64,000 nucleotides of DNA from an uncultured Alphaproteobacteria bacterium (lineage in GTDB: Bacteria > Pseudomonadota > Alphaproteobacteria > RF32 > CAG-239): positions 1 to 64,000 of the forward strand of contig CAJTJB010000002.1 of NCBI GenBank assembly GCA_910576955.1. The letters run 5' to 3'. The translations under genes and the position numbers were made by a program. Position 1 is the first letter of the stretch, and every line of letters starts with the position of its first letter. Positions 49,843-58,292 of this stretch are shown here, in pieces. The notes beneath the pieces were generated by a model. It did not search any database. It was not told the DNA's origin and saw only the letters and a program-made list of their open reading frames with translations.

Positions 49843-50172
49843 ATGGATAATCTTTTTGATTTAAACAATATTTCGGATATTCCAGCTGAAATTAAACAAG
49901 AGCTGAATAGAGATAGCTTTGCTGAACAAATTTTAGAGCTTTTTAATATCGCAAATAGAGAATTAAATGTTGATGAAGTTACTGTTGGATATTATAGAAA
50001 GTTTAATGAAATAAAAACCAAACGTCAAATTATGACTAAACTTTATAATATGGCAAAAGAAAGCTATCCTGCAATTGAAAGTGTTCCTGGTCGCAAAGGT
50101 GTATATCGAAAAAAAAGAAATGGAAATCAGGATTTGTTTCAAACCCCATTTTCGTCAACTACGCAAATTTAG
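49843..50172 (+). CDS. Hypothetical element protein
   Basis: A 109-residue protein from MDNLFDLNNISDIPAEIKQEL; helical, with a basic C-terminal part (VPGRKGVYRKKRNG). GGAGG lies ahead of ATG 49843, favouring it over in-frame 49786. It overlaps the convergent methyltransferase by 4 bases. It may be a regulator of the adjacent operon, but shows no clear helix-turn-helix. Confidence 0.55.
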   Translation: MDNLFDLNNISDIPAEIKQELNRDSFAEQILELFNIANRELNVDEVTVGYYRKFNEIKTKRQIMTKLYNMAKESYPAIESVPGRKGVYRKKRNGNQDLFQTPFSSTTQI

Positions 50173-51230
50173 TTTTTTACAATGCAGTAGTGTAAATATT
50201 CTGTCGTTTTGTCTGCTTTATAATCTCTTTGTGAATCTGCTTTAAATCTATTATATTCTTGCGTAAAATAACCATATTCGCCCTTTTGTGACATTATCTC
50301 TTTAATATCATTTAGGGATAGTAAACCTTCATTATTATAGCTTAAAAATATATATTTCACATTTGCCTTTTGAATTAAGTCGGCAAAAGCATTTTTTACA
50401 CCAGATTTAGAGCAATATAAAGATTTTTGATTTTTATAGTCCCTTAAACCTGTTTTACCCGATATTTTCGGATTATCATATTTAGCAATCGTTTCTAACA
50501 TATGATAATTTGCACAATATTGTCTGGCATTATATGGGGGGTCAAGATATAAAATATCTGCGCTAATTTTTTCTATTAGCTGGTTTGCATCGCTATTATA
50601 TATTTGGTGGTCTTGCTTGTTCAAAATCAATTTTGCTGGTGTTAATGACAAGCTTTTTTGTGCTGATGTTTTCAATTTTTTCAAAAAAGCCCCATATACG
50701 GATGCTGTATTAGCACATTTATCAATAGCTTCTAAAAGTGTTGCCAATAAAAAGAAATACTCATTATCATTGATTTTATCTTCTTTTTTCCATTGTTCAA
50801 TTTTAGTTCTTATAGCATCACATAAAGCCGCATTATTATCTGAAAAATAAAGACGTTTATATTCTTTGTTTTTTGTTCCGCCCAAAGCATAATTTTGATA
50901 GACGAAACCTTTTAACGGCTCTAACTGCTCTAAATATTTGCAAACAATGTTCTTACGATTGGTAATAGGTGTATCATTTAAATTACATTCTTCTATTAAT
51001 CCATTAAAAGATAGTTCTTTATGATTTCCTATATAATGACGATTTAATACATAGCTATAATATTGCATATCATTTGCAATTATGTGTAAACCTTTTTGTT
51101 TAAAGTATATACCAACAGCACCAGTTCCAGCAAAGACATCGCACAATGTCTTAACTGGCTCTTTAACTACAGTGTTGATGGATTTTTCAATAAACTCCAA
51201 TAAAGAATGTTTGCTTCCTATGTAATTCAT
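50169..51230 (-). CDS. DNA adenine methyltransferase (D12 class)
   Basis: A 353-residue N6-adenine methyltransferase. Motif X is NYIGSKHSLL at residue 2, motif I DVFAGTGAVG at 31-40, and motif IV Asp230-Pro-Pro-Tyr233 in YLDPPYNARQY, followed by NYHMLETIA. This order is that of the alpha (Dam/D12) class. It methylates adenine in a specific site, protecting it from a cognate nuclease. It is the last gene of a four-gene operon, 9 bases after the nuclease gene. Confidence 0.88.
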   Translation of the reverse strand: MNYIGSKHSLLEFIEKSINTVVKEPVKTLCDVFAGTGAVGIYFKQKGLHIIANDMQYYSYVLNRHYIGNHKELSFNGLIEECNLNDTPITNRKNIVCKYLEQLEPLKGFVYQNYALGGTKNKEYKRLYFSDNNAALCDAIRTKIEQWKKEDKINDNEYFFLLATLLEAIDKCANTASVYGAFLKKLKTSAQKSLSLTPAKLILNKQDHQIYNSDANQLIEKISADILYLDPPYNARQYCANYHMLETIAKYDNPKISGKTGLRDYKNQKSLYCSKSGVKNAFADLIQKANVKYIFLSYNNEGLLSLNDIKEIMSQKGEYGYFTQEYNRFKADSQRDYKADKTTEYLHYCIVKN

Positions 51231-51239
51231 TGTTTTTCC

Positions 51240-52379
51240 TTAATTATTGTAATCTATTTTATTGAAATGTATATCATTGTCAATAAAAAATTCAATATAT
51301 TTTATAGGCAAAACATTTTCTTGTTGATTAAATTCTTTTAATCTTTCAACAAAATTAACATAGTCTATCGAGGATTTATTAGAATGTTTTGGAGCTATAA
51401 CAACAGGCTGAATATTGTCAACTTCATTGATTTCTTTGAAATATAACTTTATCCAATCAACATATCTTTTAATTTGTTTAATAATATTAGGATGAACTTC
51501 AACGGCTTTGAGTTCTATAGGTGCAACGTATCTTCTACCGCTATCTATATATGTGCAAGCAATATCAATTCTCTGCATACCAACACCACAAGAAACTTCA
51601 TTACCAAGCCATTCAATGCTTTGATTATTCAGAATTAAGTTCCTTAGTTGCGCATTTGTGTCTATATTTTTTACAATATACGCTTGTAAATGTGACTCAT
51701 AAGCTTTTCCTGCATCATATTTATCTTTCATTCGAGGAAAAACATCTATTGATGGAGTATGTCCTAGATATGTTTTTCTTTCTGCAATTTTTATACTGCA
51801 GTCATCACAATTAAAAGAAAAACCTGAGGAGACATCTAAAATTTCATTATTTGGAATATGAAATAATAAATCTTCTAGATGTTGCGCTTCGTATAGTGTA
51901 ATCATTGTATTACCTCGATTACCTTTCAATTTTCGGTAAATTAACGACCACATCATTTTCTGGGGAGTATCAATGTTTGATATATTATCTAATAAATTCC
52001 ATTCAGAAATTCCATACTTATAAACTTTATATGGCTTAATTAAAGTTCTAAATGTAAGGCATTTACCAAGTTCTTCTTTAAGTTCTGTACCATTATCTTC
52101 TATAAATGAAAAATCTGAAACAGCCTTAAAAATACCAAAAAACTTTCCTTCGTGTTCTGATGCTTGTTGCAAATAAAAAATGATATTATCATTTTTTCTT
52201 ATGCGATTAGCATCTGCAATCATCCCCATTACGTTATTTTCTTTCGAATGGTGTATTTTTTCTTCCAAATTTGTAATAAAACGCATATCAGTATTTTTTC
52301 CGCCAGTGCCAGCAAATAAATACTCTAAATGGACTTTAAAAGTTTTATCATCAACTATAAAAACGTGTGTTGTTGCCAT
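51240..52379 (-). CDS. Restriction nuclease: reader-like N-terminus and NucS-like PD-(D/E)xK domain
   Basis: A 379-residue protein. The C-terminal domain has the PD-(D/E)xK set Glu228 (YESHLQAYI), Asp272 (RIDIACTYID), Glu289-Leu-Lys291 (APIELKAVEV) and Gln302 (IIKQIKRYVDWI), the layout of NucS/EndoMS-type nucleases. The first ~95 residues (MIADANRIRKNDNIIFYLQQ, GKFFGIFKAVSDFSF) look like an EVE/PUA-type fold that binds modified bases; this is inference. A CDDC pair lies at 191-194. Its stop abuts the second methyltransferase start region, so all four genes are co-translated. Confidence 0.7.
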   Translation of the reverse strand: MATTHVFIVDDKTFKVHLEYLFAGTGGKNTDMRFITNLEEKIHHSKENNVMGMIADANRIRKNDNIIFYLQQASEHEGKFFGIFKAVSDFSFIEDNGTELKEELGKCLTFRTLIKPYKVYKYGISEWNLLDNISNIDTPQKMMWSLIYRKLKGNRGNTMITLYEAQHLEDLLFHIPNNEILDVSSGFSFNCDDCSIKIAERKTYLGHTPSIDVFPRMKDKYDAGKAYESHLQAYIVKNIDTNAQLRNLILNNQSIEWLGNEVSCGVGMQRIDIACTYIDSGRRYVAPIELKAVEVHPNIIKQIKRYVDWIKLYFKEINEVDNIQPVVIAPKHSNKSSIDYVNFVERLKEFNQQENVLPIKYIEFFIDNDIHFNKIDYNN

Positions 52380-53177
52380 TTATTTGACCTTCTTAAAAAG
52401 AAAAATATATTCGTGTTTAAAAATGTAATAGTCGCTACTTAAGGCTCTATAACGCCAAATGCTTTCTTGGTTTTGTTTTCCTCGATTTCCGCCCATGTTT
52501 TTGATAATAATGCTTTTCAGTAATAAATTGTGCTTTTGGGCTTCTTCCATACAATAAAACCCTAAAGGATACCATTGTCCTGCAGAATACTTATCACCAA
52601 TAACGACAGCGAGGTATCTGTTTTTATCAAGTATATTGACAGCTTTTTCAACAGCACATCCAAAAGACAATATAAAACTTTGTAAATCTCGACTATTGGA
52701 AAGGTCTGCAGGGGCTTCACTAAATTTTAAAATATCAAAATATGGAGGGTGCATAATAACTAGTTGAACGCTTTTTTTATTGTGCTCTTTTAAAATGTTA
52801 GCGACTTCTGTGTATGCGTTATCTGTTGTGCAATCTCCACAGACAGTTTGGTAAAAACAATTTTCCGTTATGAGCGGCATATTATTGGACACGATATTTA
52901 CTAAGTCTTGTTTCAATTCTATGCCAATACAACTTCTTTTTTGGTTTTCGGCTTCATACATTGTTGTTCCACTACCAAGAAATGTGTCTAAGACAACATC
53001 TCCTTTTTGGGTATAACGCTTAATTAACTGCCTTGGTATTTGAGGAACGAAGTTACCGTGGTAAAAATTACTATGTTTTCCAGAATTATCTCTTTTTTCA
53101 ATAATCCATAAGCTATCTGTTTCTATATCAGATAGATTTTTCCAATCATTCAAATCAAAATCATTAAATTTAGGCAT
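52380..53177 (-). CDS. Site-specific DNA methyltransferase (HPPY type)
   Basis: A 265-residue methyltransferase with motif I DTFLGSGTTMYEAE (64-77) followed by motif IV His143-Pro-Pro-Tyr146 (VIMHPPYFDIL), so the amino group of adenine or N4 of cytosine could be the target; PPY with a preceding His leaves this open. Its 3' end abuts the nuclease gene, and its start overlaps the HNH gene end by 8 bases. Confidence 0.82.
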   Translation of the reverse strand: MPKFNDFDLNDWKNLSDIETDSLWIIEKRDNSGKHSNFYHGNFVPQIPRQLIKRYTQKGDVVLDTFLGSGTTMYEAENQKRSCIGIELKQDLVNIVSNNMPLITENCFYQTVCGDCTTDNAYTEVANILKEHNKKSVQLVIMHPPYFDILKFSEAPADLSNSRDLQSFILSFGCAVEKAVNILDKNRYLAVVIGDKYSAGQWYPLGFYCMEEAQKHNLLLKSIIIKNMGGNRGKQNQESIWRYRALSSDYYIFKHEYIFLFKKVK

Positions 53178-53844
53178 CTTTTTTATTTTTCACTATTTCA
53201 TTTAGATGTTTACGCCATTCATACGGATTATACCAAAAACAACCTACACAACCATATTCGTCAAATTCATTGCGTCCTTGCCAATGTTCATCTCCTTGAT
53301 ACCAATACTCAATCCCTGGAAAAGATCCCCTCTTACCTTCAGCAAAACATCTTTCGCAATAACGTGATTTTAGTAAATTGTTACTTCTATTGAGGAGCAT
53401 AAATTTTGACTTTAAATCACTATCTGATAAAGTATTGTTATTACACTCATTAGTACCCCAACGAATTTGAGGAAATTTGTGGTCAACTTCAAGTTCATTA
53501 TCTGATAATTTACGCAACATTACAGCTTCTTCATTATCATACAGCTGTTTTACTTTTTTAGCAACTTTACTTGGAATACCAGAACGAGCCTTATTTACTT
53601 CGACCAATTCTAATGATTTAAGTTTCCTATGGACGGTATTTTCACCACAATGCTCACAATATATCGTTTTGTACCAATGTCCTTTTTCATCTTGGTCTAA
53701 TTGTATACCTTTTTCTTGACGCCATACTTGCCAAGTTTTAGCTTGTCCGGATTTTAATTCGCATTTTGTGCAATGCCATTGTAAATCTGACAATGTTTCA
53801 AAATCTTCATAAGGTTTTGTTCCTATTTTAAATGGATTTGCCAT
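53170..53844 (-). CDS. HNH restriction endonuclease candidate
   Basis: A 224-residue protein. Cys pairs at 25/28 (CTKC) and 63/66 (CEHC) bind zinc in the N-terminal half; the HNH region has LEVDHKFPQIRWG (Asp121-His122), then FMLLNRSNNLLKSRYCERC with Asn155/156 and Cys163/166. The FxLLxxxNNxLKSR pattern is one I know from type II restriction enzymes of the beta-beta-alpha-metal class. First gene of the operon, with the upstream region 53845-54181 holding its promoter. Confidence 0.72.
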   Translation of the reverse strand: MANPFKIGTKPYEDFETLSDLQWHCTKCELKSGQAKTWQVWRQEKGIQLDQDEKGHWYKTIYCEHCGENTVHRKLKSLELVEVNKARSGIPSKVAKKVKQLYDNEEAVMLRKLSDNELEVDHKFPQIRWGTNECNNNTLSDSDLKSKFMLLNRSNNLLKSRYCERCFAEGKRGSFPGIEYWYQGDEHWQGRNEFDEYGCVGCFWYNPYEWRKHLNEIVKNKKDA

Positions 53845-54181
53845 TTTAATCTCCTTTTGTAATATTCTAAATCATTCTCAGTTAATAGCAACATTTAAAA
53901 TTTTGTTATTCTCTGAAAACGCCATTCGGTTTAGTGCTGTTGTAGATTTTTTTTGCAATCTAGTTATTCAAATCTTAAATTGGTGAAAATATTATAAAAA
54001 AATTGCTTTATTTACATTATTAAGATATGGATATGAATAAATAATGTTTTTTTGACTCTGTGTGCGGTGGTTTTGGTTTAGCCGATTAGTTTGCGAAAAA
54101 AATGTATAGGCTTGGTTAAAATGTAAAAAAATGACGTTGTTGAGTTATTTTTTTAGTATTACTTGAGGATAAGGTGTTGTT
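53845..54181. other. Intergenic region between divergent genes
   Basis: 337 AT-rich bases between the minus-strand restriction operon and the plus-strand gene at 54182. I see no open frame, clear hairpin or tRNA. It probably contains divergent promoters, but no pair of boxes is convincing. Confidence 0.6.
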
Positions 54182-55120
54182 ATGAATGAAATTTTCTTTC
54201 CCTATTTAAATCATAGAATTTCAGAAGAATCCAAAGAATGCGCTATTGAAAATATTTTGTTTCATTTAATGCCTTATCTTATAGCAAAGAATGATAACGA
54301 ATTAAAAAAATATAAAGCAATGGTGTCATTTGATTTAATGAATAGCCTTGTGGATGAGAAAGATGAGGCTTTATTGTTTCTTAAATACCGCACTAAGGCG
54401 ATTAAAAAATTAAAGTGTAATGAAGAATGTTTTGACATTTATAAGTATGAATACGAGGCTTATATTGCTAATGGAGGGGCTGACGCTATAATTCACGGTT
54501 ATACATATAGGGATATGAATGAAGTTTTGAAAAAAGAAACGCCTAATTTGATGATGATGTATTTCTTCATTCTAACGTTATTGCGATTGCGTAAATATGC
54601 TCCTCAAAAATTCAGTATTCATAAAGCGAAACAAATTATTTCTAATTTGTTTTTAAGTTTGAATGGACGGGAAGATTTTTATCAATTATGGGGAATAACA
54701 AACACGGCAAAATGTATTAGCAAATATCTTCCCAAAGGGCATATTATTTTTGGATATATTCATACGCTAATACAGCACAATATTATCAATATTCAAGAAA
54801 TGACGGCAGCAAAAGAGTTATTGTCCGATAAGGTCAAAGAAGCGTTGCTAAGTTACGAAGAGGAAAAATGCTATACATTAACCTCAGAAATTGTTGGGTA
54901 TGCTTTATATGCACGGCGTATGCTTGAAAAGTTTAAACATAAGCAAGCTTCGGAAAGTATTAAATTTTTATCAATGCCCGATAAAGCGTTTAAAAAATTT
55001 GATTTTAAGGTAATTGAGCCTGTTTTTGAAGATTTTTCTGAAAAAGAACGACAAAAATATATTGACCGTGACAGTAATAGTCATACTGTAAGGCATTTAA
55101 AAGCTGAACCCGACCTATAA
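54182..55120 (+). CDS. Hypothetical element protein
   Basis: A 312-residue, mostly helical protein from MNEIFFPYLNHRISEESKECAIEN. Segments such as NLMMMYFFILTLLRLRKYAPQK and YALYARRMLEKFKHK may be buried helices rather than membrane spans. No recognised family; could be a regulator or defence protein. GAGGATAAGG precedes the start. A palindrome pair and terminator follow. Confidence 0.55.
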   Translation: MNEIFFPYLNHRISEESKECAIENILFHLMPYLIAKNDNELKKYKAMVSFDLMNSLVDEKDEALLFLKYRTKAIKKLKCNEECFDIYKYEYEAYIANGGADAIIHGYTYRDMNEVLKKETPNLMMMYFFILTLLRLRKYAPQKFSIHKAKQIISNLFLSLNGREDFYQLWGITNTAKCISKYLPKGHIIFGYIHTLIQHNIINIQEMTAAKELLSDKVKEALLSYEEEKCYTLTSEIVGYALYARRMLEKFKHKQASESIKFLSMPDKAFKKFDFKVIEPVFEDFSEKERQKYIDRDSNSHTVRHLKAEPDL

Positions 55121-55262
55121 TACTTTATTTATAATAGGTATGTTGCTCCTGCTGTGTTGTAAAAATATGGCAGGAGTTTTTTTATTATCCATTTTTTGTA
55201 TGTAACATATTGTATTTTATGTATTATATTCTCAACCTATAATATTTTTTCTATTATAGGTT
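55113..55262. repeat. Two ACCTATAAT palindromes
   Basis: Palindrome 1: ACCTATAAT (55113-55121) with ATAATAGGT (55131-55139), overlapping the end of the 54182 gene. Palindrome 2: AACCTATAAT (55234-55243) with ATTATAGGTT (55253-55262), perfect. Same half-site twice in 150 bases suggests binding sites for one regulator upstream of the gene at 55385. Confidence 0.5.
55146..55183 (+). terminator. Rho-independent terminator
   Basis: CTCCTGC (55146-55152) pairs with GCAGGAG (55170-55176) followed by seven T. Confidence 0.7.
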
Positions 55263-55384
55263 ATACTACTTATACAAAATTTATAACTGCCTGTTTTAAG
55301 CCGCTTTTTGCGGTTTCTGATGGTGGTTTCGGTACCCTAAAAGTACACAAGCAATAGGGCTTGTGGTAACTGAAAGGTACTACA

Positions 55385-56131
55385 ATGAAAACAACTATTA
55401 AATCATTTATTCAACAGACTATTCAAGATAATGGTAAAAATGAAAACTTGTTTATCCGTGCGGAGAAAGTTCAGCAATTTGCAGAGAGCTTAAATATGAC
55501 GAATTGCGATATATATGAGGTTATGCAAATGCTTGAAAATAACGATATAATAAAAATAAATTTTGTTGGAAGCGTTGGAAAACAATATTCTGACCGTGCT
55601 AATTGGCTTTGGCAATGCGATGATTTTACTCGTTATGTTATTGATGTTTTAAAACCAGAATATTTTAACCTAGTTCAGCCCCAGAATGAAAATTGGGCAT
55701 TAGAAGCGTATGCCGATTTTGAACGTAATAAGTTTGTTATTAAGTTTAATGGTTTAGAGGATGTTGAGGAAATTACACTTAAAAAGGCTAAAGGTGGTAA
55801 AGATTCAAAATTGATTACGGTTTTGAAAAAGTTTCAGAATTTTACGGCTGATGAAAAAAATAAATTTTGCAAGATTTCAGATAAAGAATGTGCTAAACCC
55901 CGTGATACGGTTAGCGAATTTTTTAAAAGGTTTTGCCCTAGTTTACAGAAGCATATTATAATTTTTGACAAAGGTGGTTTTGCGGGACGTTTCCGTCATT
56001 TTGTTTCACCATATAGTTTTCAAGACAAAGATTCTCAAACTTTAGCATTTCGTGATGTTGATGGATATTGTCGTAAATATACTTGCACATTTGATGAAAA
56101 AGGTAATTTTATTGGTTGGAAGAGAAGCTGA
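55385..56131 (+). CDS. Hypothetical element protein
   Basis: A 248-residue protein beginning MKTTIKSFIQQTIQDNGKNEN. The N-terminal 60 residues could be a winged helix (AEKVQQFAESLNMTNCDIYEVMQMLENNDIIKI). The C-terminal part contains KHIIIFDKGGFAGRFRHF. GAAAGG precedes the start. A leader hairpin CACAAGC/GCTTGTG lies upstream. Not recognised. Its end overlaps the convergent HNH-like gene by 23 bases. Confidence 0.55.
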   Translation: MKTTIKSFIQQTIQDNGKNENLFIRAEKVQQFAESLNMTNCDIYEVMQMLENNDIIKINFVGSVGKQYSDRANWLWQCDDFTRYVIDVLKPEYFNLVQPQNENWALEAYADFERNKFVIKFNGLEDVEEITLKKAKGGKDSKLITVLKKFQNFTADEKNKFCKISDKECAKPRDTVSEFFKRFCPSLQKHIIIFDKGGFAGRFRHFVSPYSFQDKDSQTLAFRDVDGYCRKYTCTFDEKGNFIGWKRS

Positions 56132-56870
56132 TATGTGAGGAACTATACACTCCTTTTTTGTTATGAGTATGTCTCAGCATAACATATTCAATTACATTTT
56201 TTAAACCAGAAAGATTTTCTATTGAACCGTAAATTTTAAAATATTTTGGAGTCAACGAATTAAATCTTTCAATGTAAAAATTGTGTTCAGGAACAATTAT
56301 TATGTATAAATTATAGATTTTGAAGACAAAAGTTTGGGAATTAGACATTAGTGCATTTGTTGCAAGAATTGTATCATCAAACTTTTCATCTAAGCTAACG
56401 AAAATGTGGAATAAATTAGGATTGTCAAGAACTTCTTCTTTTAAAATTTGGAGAGCTAAATGTTCATATTTTTTTGAAAGTTTAATATTTTTAAATTCTG
56501 GAGCGGAACTGATAGATGCTCTCCATATCAAGGAGATGAAAAATAGACGAAGTTTCTTATAGTTAAATTCGTTTGAAAAATAATAATAAAATGGTTTATT
56601 TAGTGAGTTATTGAAAAAGTGAACCTGATGTTGTTGTATGTTCTTTTTTAATATTTTGAAAGCTTCCTCATCATATTGTCCGATAAGGTTGTCAGCTTGT
56701 TTACATATAATATTATTGTCTTTACAGCCATTTTGATAATGTTTAGCGTCGATAGTTCCGTTTGCATTATAAGATTGGTGGGGTTTTGTTTTGTTATAAA
56801 AACATTTCGGAATAATATGTGCTTTGCAAAGCGCTTCTTCGTCTTGTTCGTGGTAATGGCAATATGGCAT
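56109..56870 (-). CDS. HNH-like defence protein (second gene of a pair)
   Basis: A 253-residue protein with an N-terminal motif CHYHEQDEEALCKAHIIPKCFY (residues 4-25) and NIICKQADNLIGQYDEEAFKIL (53-74). This is the arrangement of a family of HNH-like proteins that I know from mobile and defence loci (KAHIIPKxF ... CDxxIGxYD). The usual second Cys pair is degraded here (CKQAD for CxxCD), so a zinc site may be lost. The remaining ~180 residues are unrecognised. It follows the 56885 gene by 14 bases on the same strand. Confidence 0.6.
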   Translation of the reverse strand: MPYCHYHEQDEEALCKAHIIPKCFYNKTKPHQSYNANGTIDAKHYQNGCKDNNIICKQADNLIGQYDEEAFKILKKNIQQHQVHFFNNSLNKPFYYYFSNEFNYKKLRLFFISLIWRASISSAPEFKNIKLSKKYEHLALQILKEEVLDNPNLFHIFVSLDEKFDDTILATNALMSNSQTFVFKIYNLYIIIVPEHNFYIERFNSLTPKYFKIYGSIENLSGLKNVIEYVMLRHTHNKKGVYSSSHISFSSNQ

Positions 56871-56884
56871 AGTTCTGTTCTTTG

Positions 56885-57550
56885 TTATTCGGAGATAAAA
56901 TTTAAAAAACTATCGCCGAGTGTTGTTGTTTTTTTAGGGATTTCTTTAAATGGCATATGGAAGTCATGTAAAGATTGAATGCTTATCATTTTATCATCGT
57001 GAAGACCTGATATGTGAGCGTTCAATAGGTGAAAATCCACGTCAAAGTAAACGTCTAATTTTTTAAACTCTCGTGTAATTATATCCATATCGGATTCATT
57101 GTTAAATAAATTCATACCATATCCTGGAGAATTTGTTGTATGAGATGTTGAAAGACATTGAAGTAGCTTAATGTGTAATAAAGAATATTTTTGTAATTTG
57201 TTGAGGTAAAACTGTGTTGTGCATTCGTTTTTGTTTTCAGCTTTTATGGCATTTACAAGAAAATTTATATACATTTTGATTTTATCAGAACTAATATCTT
57301 CATGAGCTGATTTCAGGCTTTGAAAAAAAATAGCAAAATTAGCAGGATTTTCGTTTATTTTTTTAAATGCTTGTTTTAATTTTTCATCGTTATTATTCAA
57401 ACGCTTTAAAAATTCCTTTTCAACTTGTTTATGGCGTTCTTCGCTCTGTGATTGGAAATATGTGTCCCAAGCTGTTTTTATATTGTTTATACCTGGTATC
57501 AGGCTTAAAGCTCCCGCTGTGAAAGCTTTTTCAAGATGTTTATTTTTCAT
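56885..57550 (-). CDS. Hypothetical partner protein of the HNH-like gene
   Basis: A 221-residue protein. Near the N-terminus is a mildly hydrophobic GALSLIPGINNIKTAWDTYFQ, then a long helical region (KQVEKEFLKRLNNNDEKLKQAFKKI) and a C-terminal mixed domain. No recognised family. It is the first gene of a two-gene operon with the HNH-like gene and lies directly beside the right repeat, a common site of defence cargo. Confidence 0.55.
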   Translation of the reverse strand: MKNKHLEKAFTAGALSLIPGINNIKTAWDTYFQSQSEERHKQVEKEFLKRLNNNDEKLKQAFKKINENPANFAIFFQSLKSAHEDISSDKIKMYINFLVNAIKAENKNECTTQFYLNKLQKYSLLHIKLLQCLSTSHTTNSPGYGMNLFNNESDMDIITREFKKLDVYFDVDFHLLNAHISGLHDDKMISIQSLHDFHMPFKEIPKKTTTLGDSFLNFISE

Positions 57551-57647
57551 ATTTTCTTCTCCAGTTATTGTTTTTAATATATGTAGGGATTCAATTTTTG
57601 ATTCGCAAACAAAAATTTCTCCGATGTTTTTAATTTTTTGTCGTAAA

Positions 57648-58077
57648 TTATTCGTGTATATGAATTAACATATTGAATTTGCGTATTTCTTTGTATCTTT
57701 CCATTGTTGCTTGATAATATTCGGGAGCAAGAAAAAGTTCGAGATTTATCGCATTAGTATCACCAAATGCGACACCCTCGTTTTTCGGGGGTGTTTTTTT
57801 GTTTAAGGAAACGATTAAATCAAAAGGTTTCCTTAGTGTATACGAGATTTTTTTATCTGTGATTTTCAAGTTCGAGAGTAAAATATTTAAAATCGCTCTT
57901 TTTGTTTCAACTCTCGAACTTTTGAATATTTGGTAGGCGTTTTTTGCCATAGACATTATGGTTGAAAGGGCAATAGAAAAGTTTTCATCAGCTTCAGTTA
58001 GTAAAGCAGATTTGCCCTCTAATTCATATTGTTCTTCTTTCAAGTCCTTGTTCATATCACGATATTCTTCGGGGGTT
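57648..58077 (-). pseudogene. Truncated copy of the element integrase
   Basis: The minus strand from 58077 reads TPEEYRDMNKDLKEEQYELEGKSALL and onwards, matching the C-terminal third of the recombinase at 42007-43650 (about residues 405-500) almost residue for residue. The copy begins in mid-gene and has no catalytic domain; its last ~40 residues are not tRNA-derived. It is a remnant of a related integrase, not a functional gene. Confidence 0.85.
57759..58077. repeat. Right 319-bp direct repeat
   Basis: Matches 42142-42460, starting with the core ATCACCAAATGCGA and ending GGGGGTT. Beyond 58077 the two copies diverge abruptly. The few sequence changes show that it is not a simple recent duplication. 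Confidence 0.85.
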
Positions 58078-58250
58078 TACTCAATACATCCTGAAAGAAA
58101 TAATATTGGTATTATGAAGTATATTCTATGATATATTTTTGTTAGGATAAAAATGGACATTGCTTTTTCTTATAAATCAAAGATATTTTATAAGGTTATT
58201 GGTTAAGATAGTATGAAATTCGGTTCGGAAACTGTGAGGCAAGCATCGCT

Positions 58251-58288
58251 AATACAAACAGCGTTCTTTTAAGGGCGCTGTTTGTATT
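58251..58288. terminator. Bidirectional terminator
   Basis: AATACAAACAGCG pairs perfectly with CGCTGTTTGTATT around TTCTTTTAAGGG; placed just downstream of surE on the minus strand. Confidence 0.8.
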
Positions 58289-58292
58289 TAGA

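Larger units (their letters stand above)
42142..58077. mobile_element. Integrated element at tRNA-Glu (about 15.6 kb plus right repeat)
   Basis: Bounded by direct repeats that begin with the same 14-base core ATCACCAAATGCGA (42142-42155 and 57759-57772). It carries a large serine recombinase at its left end, HUH-type Rep plus helicase, a resolvase, small DNA-binding proteins, a probable small RNA, a restriction-modification operon and a two-gene cassette next to the right end. Base use is more AT-rich than the flanks. No conjugation or capsid genes are seen. The truncated recombinase copy at the right suggests an older, decayed relative occupied the same site. Confidence 0.8.

Noticed and set aside
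42142..58077. Prophage or conjugative element
   Set aside because: No capsid, tail, terminase, relaxase of Mob type, VirB or coupling-protein gene is visible.
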